Positions 6,178 through 10,502 of a stretch of 10,502 bases of DNA are shown here, in pieces (within the stretch, counting starts at the first letter, position 1; every line of letters begins with the position of its first letter). The DNA comes from Synergistales bacterium (GTDB taxonomy: Bacteria > Synergistota > Synergistia > Synergistales > 79-D21), in the NCBI GenBank assembly GCA_015657435.1, contig JADLKH010000006.1, positions 39,827 through 50,328 on the forward strand. Reading direction: 5' to 3'. Position numbers and translations under genes: made by a program. Under the pieces are notes generated by a model, which searched no databases, had not been told where the DNA came from, and saw only the letters and a program-made list of their open reading frames with translations.

Positions 6178-7376
6178 GAACGTACCTCCATCAGGAATCC
6201 TTTCAGGTAGTCGCTTTCCGGAAAACTCAGTCCAACAGGGTGATCCGAAGGTTGGTGGATTTCCGCTGTGATCCGGCATGATTTTTTAACGTCCCTTGCC
6301 GCGGCGGCAAGGGTTTCCAGGAGCGCCTCCCTCCCGAACGCCTGACTGCAGGAAAAGAAAAGCAGCGACCCTCCCGGAGCAAGCATCCGGAAGGCCCTGA
6401 CCGCCAACTCCTTGTACCCCCTTCTGGCTCCTTCCACCTGCTTCCTTGAAGGCGCGAAGGGCGGGGGGTCCATCACGACAACGTCGAAATACAGGTTCTG
6501 CTCGCCCAGCATCTTCAGGCGGTCGAAAACATTGCACTCTTCCAGAGAAACCTGCCCCTTGCGGTCGAGCCCGTTCAGGTTGAGGTTGCCTTTGGCTAGG
6601 GAAAGCGCCTCTTCGGATTGATCCAGGGCCAGAACTTCCCTCGCTCCCCATAGAAGCGCGTGGATCGAAAAATTGCCGGCGTAGGAAAAAGCGTCCAGCA
6701 CGCGGGCTCCCTCACAAAGCGGCCGGATCGCCCTTGGAAATTTCCGGACATCCAGGTAAAGGCCCGTCTTCTGCCCTCCAAAGGGATCAACGAGACTCCG
6801 GGCATCCCCCGTCCGCACTGAGAGAACTTTTGAATCCGGCATTTTCCCGTACAGAAGCCTTTTTTCACGGGGGATTCCTTCGCTTTCAAGGTATCTTCCC
6901 TCGTTCCTCAGGACGATCGCCTCGACTCCGGGCTGTTGCGCCAGAAACTCCGTCAAGCAGGACAGCGACCGATACATTCCGGCGCATAGCGTCTGGACAA
7001 CCGCCACCGGACCATAACGGTCAACGACGAGTCCGGGAAGACCATCCGCTTCCCCGTGGACCCACCTGTAGGCATCCTCTCCCTCTTCGAGGAAGGGCCT
7101 TCTGCTTTCTTCCGCTTCCCGTATCTTCTTTTCCGACAGACTACGGATTTCAGGTCGATCCGGCCCCCAGGAAAGAAGCCTCACGCAAAGCGACGCCCCC
7201 GGGCTGAACATCCCCCATCCGAGGATTTCACCCTTCCTGCCCGCCACCGGTATCAGGGCTCCGTTCTCTCCACCTGGAGGGAGCCAGGTGAAATCCCCCC
7301 GAAAGAGCCAGGGATGCCGGAGAGGGATCTTTTCAAGTCCCTTTTCGCTGAGCGTTGCCGTATTCCTAGATCTCAA
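6174..7376 (-). CDS. rlmI: RlmI/RlmK-type class I SAM-dependent 23S rRNA methyltransferase (COG1092)
   Basis: A 400-residue protein with the full domain order of the family: an N-terminal PUA-like domain (about 1-75, with HPWLFRGDF), a central EEHEE-type domain (about 80-190, with GEADGLPGLVVDRYG) and a Rossmann methyltransferase domain (about 195-400). Visible motifs are GQKTGLYLDVR (201-211), SAM motif I VLDAFSYAGNFSIHAL (227-241), D252 after the second strand, DPPPF (303-307), and SCS with C343 as candidate catalytic cysteine for a 5-methylcytosine reaction. The end is FPESDYLKGFLMEV. E. coli RlmI makes m5C1962; the target base here is inferred. The start is TTG at 7376 sharing TTGA with the upstream stop, with GGGGAGG (7387-7393) 10 nt before it. 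Confidence 0.88.
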   Translation of the reverse strand: MRSRNTATLSEKGLEKIPLRHPWLFRGDFTWLPPGGENGALIPVAGRKGEILGWGMFSPGASLCVRLLSWGPDRPEIRSLSEKKIREAEESRRPFLEEGEDAYRWVHGEADGLPGLVVDRYGPVAVVQTLCAGMYRSLSCLTEFLAQQPGVEAIVLRNEGRYLESEGIPREKRLLYGKMPDSKVLSVRTGDARSLVDPFGGQKTGLYLDVRKFPRAIRPLCEGARVLDAFSYAGNFSIHALLWGAREVLALDQSEEALSLAKGNLNLNGLDRKGQVSLEECNVFDRLKMLGEQNLYFDVVVMDPPPFAPSRKQVEGARRGYKELAVRAFRMLAPGGSLLFFSCSQAFGREALLETLAAAARDVKKSCRITAEIHQPSDHPVGLSFPESDYLKGFLMEVRS

Positions 7377-8350
7377 AGCCGTCCGTCCTCCCCATCAAGA
7401 GAAGTGAACACACAGGAAAGAGGCGTTTCTCCGCGATTGAAGCGATCCAGGTTTTCCCGCACGAATCGCGCTACCCCTTCCATCCCTTCATCGGTCACGC
7501 CGCCGATATGCGGCGTGGCGACCACGTTCAGGCGACGGAAAAGCAAATCGTTCGGATCGGGAGGCTCGGCCCAGAAAACATCCAGACCTGCCCCCGCGAT
7601 TTCTCCCGCATCCAGGGCTGCCTCCAGATCCTTCCTGACGACCAGTCCGCCTCGGGCGACATTGATCAGATACCCGCCGGGGCCAAGCGCCTTGAGCACG
7701 TCACGGTTCACGATGTTCCTCGTCCCATCGTTGAGCGGAAGAGCCAGGACGAGAAAACTGGCCCCTTCCACCGCTTCCTTGATGTCTCCGAGAAGGTGAA
7801 CCGATTTGAGCCCCCATTCGCTAAATTCGGAGCGCATCGACCGATTCACGCCCACGACATTCATCCCGAGGCATTGGAGTCGATCCACGATGCAGCGGCC
7901 GAGATTTCCGAGCCCAAGCACGCAGGCTTTCTTCTTCCAGAGTGCCATTCCTTTCGGGGCATGCACCCTGCCGATTTTCAAAAGGTTTTCCTGAGCCCTG
8001 GCATATCGGCGGGCGAGAAGAAGCATCAGCAACAAGGCAGTTTCCGCCACGCTCTCTGCATTACCGGTTCCTCTGGAGGGAACGTTGCAGACCTTGATTC
8101 CCAAGCGCGTGCAGGCCGCCAGATCGATTCCCTCCACTCCCGTTCCCCATTCCTGGATCAGTTTCAAGGATTTTGCATTCCGTAGCATTGATTCTCCGAT
8201 TTCCCGGGGAGCGGTCACCAAAACCTCCGCCCATGGCAGAGCATCAAGGATCTCGTCATCACGGGCGATGCGGAAATCCACTCCCTCGAACAATGAAAGA
8301 AAGCTTTCCTTAACCCTCTCGAAAGCTGTCCCGCCAAAAAGGACTCTCAT
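7373..8350 (-). CDS. D-isomer-specific 2-hydroxyacid dehydrogenase (phosphoglycerate / hydroxypyruvate reductase family)
   Basis: This 325-residue cytosolic oxidoreductase interconverts a D-2-hydroxyacid and its 2-oxoacid. It has the family's layout: a split catalytic domain around a Rossmann domain with VLGLGNLG (G146, G148, G151), plus catalytic R233 (NVARGGLV), E262 (WAEPP) and H281 (TPHIGG). Where NAD enzymes have Asp after the second strand, this one has VNRS (N169-R170), which suggests NADP(H). There is no ACT or ASB regulatory domain, so it is not long-form SerA. Glycerate, hydroxypyruvate or glyoxylate are possible substrates; none is proven. Start: ATG 8350 overlaps the folE2 stop as ATGA with GAGAGG (8359-8364) 8 nt upstream, preferred over GTG 8359. 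Confidence 0.9.
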   Translation of the reverse strand: MRVLFGGTAFERVKESFLSLFEGVDFRIARDDEILDALPWAEVLVTAPREIGESMLRNAKSLKLIQEWGTGVEGIDLAACTRLGIKVCNVPSRGTGNAESVAETALLLMLLLARRYARAQENLLKIGRVHAPKGMALWKKKACVLGLGNLGRCIVDRLQCLGMNVVGVNRSMRSEFSEWGLKSVHLLGDIKEAVEGASFLVLALPLNDGTRNIVNRDVLKALGPGGYLINVARGGLVVRKDLEAALDAGEIAGAGLDVFWAEPPDPNDLLFRRLNVVATPHIGGVTDEGMEGVARFVRENLDRFNRGETPLSCVFTSLDGEDGRL

Positions 8351-9156
8351 CTCCCGCACCTCTCGCCCAAATCCCGGTCAGCGCTGTGACGCACCGTTCG
8401 TTCGAGGCTTGCGAACGCCTGGTGGTTGTGGATACTCTCATCGCTCACGACGGAAACCCGATACCACTTTATCCTGCCGTCAGAATCAAGTTTCATGGAT
8501 ATTTCACGGACAACATCTTCGACAAACCGCGGATTCGAAAAGGCCAATTCCGTCAAGGCCTTCTCGTCCTCACGCTTGAGCAGGGTCAGAACAGGGGCTG
8601 ACGCGGACTCTTCCGCGACCGCAACCAGTTCTTCGATCCAAACCAGTCTCTTCATCCGGATTTCGATCTCCACCCGGGCTCTCTGGTTGTGCGCTCCGTA
8701 TTCCGAAATTTCCTTGGAACAGGGACAGAGAGTCTGGACCGGCACGCGGACTTTCAGGATGAAATCGAACCTTTCCGCCTTGACCGCCCAAAATTCCACA
8801 TCGGTGCGGCTGTAGCTTTCGGCCCCGCTGACCGGTGCAGCCCGTCGTATGAAGTACGGAAAGGAAACCGTAATCTCCGCTTCCGGTGCGTCGAGCTGCG
8901 TTTTCAGGGCCTCCACGATTTCCTCGAGGTTTCCAAGAGTCATGTTGCCTCTGCAGCTCTCGAGGACCTCAATGAAACGGCTCATGTGGGTCCCCCTGAA
9001 ATCCTTCGGCAAAGACACGGACATCGTCACGGATGCCGTAACGTGCTGGACGTTCTCGTGCGGGTCCATCACCACCAAGGGGTAGGAAACACCACAAACG
9101 CCCACCCGGTCGATCGGGATGTTGCGAGTGTCACGCTCACCCTGAACATCCTTCAT
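8347..9156 (-). CDS. folE2: Type IB GTP cyclohydrolase FolE2
   Basis: FolE2 converts GTP to 7,8-dihydroneopterin triphosphate, the entry step to folate and to queuosine-type deazapurines. It is unrelated in sequence to FolE and less dependent on zinc. The 269-residue protein shows DRVGVCGVSYPLVVMD (16-31), NVQHVTASV, GTHMSRFIEVL (55-65) and the active-site block TLCPCSKEISEYGAHNQR (142-159) with conserved C144 and H156; SVVSDESIHNHQAFA lies near the C-terminus. Start: the frame opens at 9219, but ATG 9156 overlaps the queD stop as ATGA, has AGAGGGG (9164-9170) 7 nt upstream and gives the normal N-terminus. Its product is the substrate of the gene just upstream, a strong functional link. I see no clear Zur-type site. 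Confidence 0.96.
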   Translation of the reverse strand: MKDVQGERDTRNIPIDRVGVCGVSYPLVVMDPHENVQHVTASVTMSVSLPKDFRGTHMSRFIEVLESCRGNMTLGNLEEIVEALKTQLDAPEAEITVSFPYFIRRAAPVSGAESYSRTDVEFWAVKAERFDFILKVRVPVQTLCPCSKEISEYGAHNQRARVEIEIRMKRLVWIEELVAVAEESASAPVLTLLKREDEKALTELAFSNPRFVEDVVREISMKLDSDGRIKWYRVSVVSDESIHNHQAFASLERTVRHSADRDLGERCGR

Positions 9157-9518
9157 TCGATATCCCCTCTGGAGACGATCGCCGATGCATCCCTCGTTTC
9201 CCAGACCTCCACCTCGCAAAGCCTTCCGCTTCTTCGGTCGATTTCTTCATCGACCGATTTCCAGATCCACACCGCGATGTTCTCTGCCGTCGGCTGAGGG
9301 ATCAAGTCGTTCAGGTAGGCGTGGTCTAGTCTGGAAAGGACGGCTTCTTCAGAAATTTTCTTCAGCTCGACAAAATCCATGACCATCCCTTCCGGATCCG
9401 GTTTGCCCTCTACGGTCAGAGAAAAGGAATAGGTGTGACCGTGGAGCCTTTCGCACTTGCCTCGATAGCATTCCAGCTTGTGCGCCGCGTCAAAGGAAAA
9501 AGTCCTCCTGATCTTCAT
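9153..9518 (-). CDS. queD: 6-carboxy-5,6,7,8-tetrahydropterin synthase (QueD / PTPS family)
   Basis: QueD converts dihydroneopterin triphosphate to 6-carboxytetrahydropterin on the path to preQ0 and queuosine. The 121-residue protein is full length. Zinc ligands are H13 (FDAAHKL), H26 and H28 (LHGH); the catalytic set is C22, D65 and H66 (RLDHAYLND), with E107 (VWETRDAS) as pterin anchor. The sequence C22-E23-R-L-H-G-H satisfies both the QueD pattern CxxxHGH and the ExxHGH pattern of folate-type PTPS-III, so a second activity is possible. Start: three consecutive ATGs lie at 9524, 9521 and 9518. GGAGG (9526-9530) is 1, 4 and 7 nt from them, so the third is preferred. No queC, queE or queF is in the window. 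Confidence 0.94.
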   Translation of the reverse strand: MKIRRTFSFDAAHKLECYRGKCERLHGHTYSFSLTVEGKPDPEGMVMDFVELKKISEEAVLSRLDHAYLNDLIPQPTAENIAVWIWKSVDEEIDRRSGRLCEVEVWETRDASAIVSRGDIE

Positions 9519-9525
9519 CATCATT

Positions 9526-9530
9526 CCTCC
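9526..9530 (-). promoter_or_regulatory. Ribosome binding site that sets the queD start
   Basis: GGAGG on the minus strand lies 7 nt before the ATG at 9518. It is too close to the ATGs at 9524 and 9521 for standard spacing, so the two extra methionines are probably not translated. Confidence 0.65.
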
Positions 9531-9542
9531 GATTTCCGGGAA

Positions 9543-10493
9543 TCATTCCGCTGGCGGAACGCCGTAGTCCAGCATGCCTTGCGAGGCCTCCGCTTCCTGA
9601 ACGGGCATTCCCAGGGTCCTTTTCATCCAGGTCGCGTTGCGCACGGCAAAATCCCCGTAACAGTTATTGAACATGACAAAAAGTTTTTCAACCCGTGCGG
9701 CTGTTTCCAGAATCCTTTTTTTCCAGGGATGCAGTTCTTCAGGAGAGTATAGATAACGGAATTTTTCGGAAACCCCGGCGTCCTTCCTTTCCCAGGCTGC
9801 CGAATTCCTGCCGTGAAAGCGAACGACGCTCCCCCAGCTCGATGTGATCGGCCATTTCGCCGGAACCGTCCACGGGAGAAAAGGTTCGTCGACGGCGACG
9901 TAGGCCATGTTCAGGTCGTTAAGAACCCCGAGGAACCGTTCTTCCGTTTTCCCTTCGAGCCATGCGCCGTTCCTGGCTTCCACCGCTATCCTGACGGGGC
10001 CCGCGACATCCCGGACCCTGTGGAGGTATTTCTCCAGCGCCCGTGAAAAGCCAATGCCCGGAGGAAACTGGAACAGAAGATACCCCAACTTCCCCATCGC
10101 TTCCAGGGGGGCAAGGCTGCTCCTGAACTTCTCCCATATTTCCAGGAGCGTGGCTTGAGAAAAATCGCGCAGGCTGAGTTTTTCCGTTTCATCACGCTTC
10201 CTGCCTTCCGGAAGCGCCCACGAAGGGAGGTTTTTCGCGGCAACGGCATGCAGCGTGAAAAGCCCGAACACCTTGACGTTGAAGAGAAACCCCCTTGGCG
10301 TTCTTGCGACCCACCTCCAGGCGGCGGTTTCGTCGGGAATGGCATAGTAGGTGCTGTCCACCTCCACGACATCGAACCTCGATGCATAATGACGAAGGCG
10401 TTTTTCCGCATCTCGGGCTTCCTTCGGATACCAGCCGCTTCTTAAGAGTCCCGGGTCCGTCCAGGAACACAATCCGACTCTCAGATTTTCCAT
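9543..10493 (-). CDS. DUF72 (YecE-like) protein of unknown function
   Basis: A complete 316-residue soluble protein of the DUF72 family, which folds as a TIM-like barrel and whose reaction is unknown. Family marks in order are VGLCSWTDP near the N-terminus (the place of the usual GTSGWxYP), WYPKEA, FDVVEVDSTYYAIP (about 40-53), FLFNVKVF, LGYLLFQFPPG, VRIAVEARNGAWL, VVRFHGRN and, near the C-terminus, VFVMFNNCYGDFAVRNA-like residues (here LFVMFNNCYGDFAVRNA). It lacks a signal peptide or TM segment and is slightly longer than many members. GGAGG (10498-10502) lies 4 nt before the ATG. It precedes queD by about 24 bp with no terminator seen, so the two may be co-transcribed. The promoter would be to the right of the window. 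Confidence 0.92.
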   Translation of the reverse strand: MENLRVGLCSWTDPGLLRSGWYPKEARDAEKRLRHYASRFDVVEVDSTYYAIPDETAAWRWVARTPRGFLFNVKVFGLFTLHAVAAKNLPSWALPEGRKRDETEKLSLRDFSQATLLEIWEKFRSSLAPLEAMGKLGYLLFQFPPGIGFSRALEKYLHRVRDVAGPVRIAVEARNGAWLEGKTEERFLGVLNDLNMAYVAVDEPFLPWTVPAKWPITSSWGSVVRFHGRNSAAWERKDAGVSEKFRYLYSPEELHPWKKRILETAARVEKLFVMFNNCYGDFAVRNATWMKRTLGMPVQEAEASQGMLDYGVPPAE

Positions 10494-10502
10494 TCTGCCT
10501 CC

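Noticed and set aside
6178..6279. N-terminal extension of the HAD protein by 34 residues
   Set aside because: Overlaps the conserved C-terminus of the methyltransferase gene. ATG 6177 has a strong SD and gives a normal HAD N-terminus.
7056..7799. Plus-strand open frame of 247 codons across the rlmI/dehydrogenase junction
   Set aside because: Spans two real genes in antisense; Arg/Pro/Ser-rich composition with no motifs.
9157..9219. N-terminal extension of FolE2 by 21 residues
   Set aside because: Those codons overlap the conserved end of queD in another frame. The ATG at 9156 has an SD and the usual ATGA overlap.
1..10502. Mobile element, defence island, CRISPR array, tRNA or rRNA
   Set aside because: No direct-repeat arrays, transposase or integrase motifs, terminal repeats, tRNA-like cloverleafs or rRNA sequence were seen on either strand. 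All coding space is taken by conserved chromosomal families.

Overview
The window is an ordinary, gene-dense stretch of bacterial chromosome. Eleven protein-coding genes are all read on the minus strand (right to left). Nine are complete housekeeping or metabolic genes of recognisable family, one (DUF72) is complete but of unknown function, and one (recG) runs off the left edge. Neighbours overlap by 4 bp (ATGA, GTGA or TTGA) or lie 8 to 24 bp apart. The only longer gap is about 95 bp in front of nrdJ. I see no tRNA, rRNA, CRISPR array, insertion sequence, phage gene or defence module, and no gene-free stretch over 300 bases. I found no convincing undescribed system.

Layout in reading direction. 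First block (10493 to 5506): a DUF72 protein, QueD-like 6-carboxytetrahydropterin synthase, type IB GTP cyclohydrolase FolE2, a D-2-hydroxyacid dehydrogenase, an RlmI-type rRNA methyltransferase and a HAD phosphatase. FolE2 and QueD act in sequence on GTP, toward queuosine and possibly folate. Second block (5410 to 1): B12-dependent ribonucleotide reductase NrdJ, a single-pass membrane HlyD/MFP-like protein, PLP-homeostasis protein YggS, the division proteins SepF and DivIVA, and the start of the helicase gene recG.

The gap before nrdJ looks like the real boundary between two transcription units. It holds a good sigma70-type promoter (TTGAAG, 17 bp, GATAAT). Just upstream is a 47-bp imperfect inverted repeat whose outer arms resemble NrdR-box half-sites 31 bp apart. 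A strong Shine-Dalgarno sequence then places the nrdJ start at 5410 rather than at the longest open frame.

Organism. G+C is in the high fifties by eye. YggS-SepF-DivIVA is the core of the Firmicutes ylm division cluster, here without YlmG (YggT) or YlmH and followed by recG. The MFP-like protein would also suit a diderm. Class II NrdJ as the reductase suits an anaerobe or microaerophile with access to B12. A Synergistota-like or deep Firmicutes-related lineage fits, but this is inference and I cannot fix the taxon from sequence alone.
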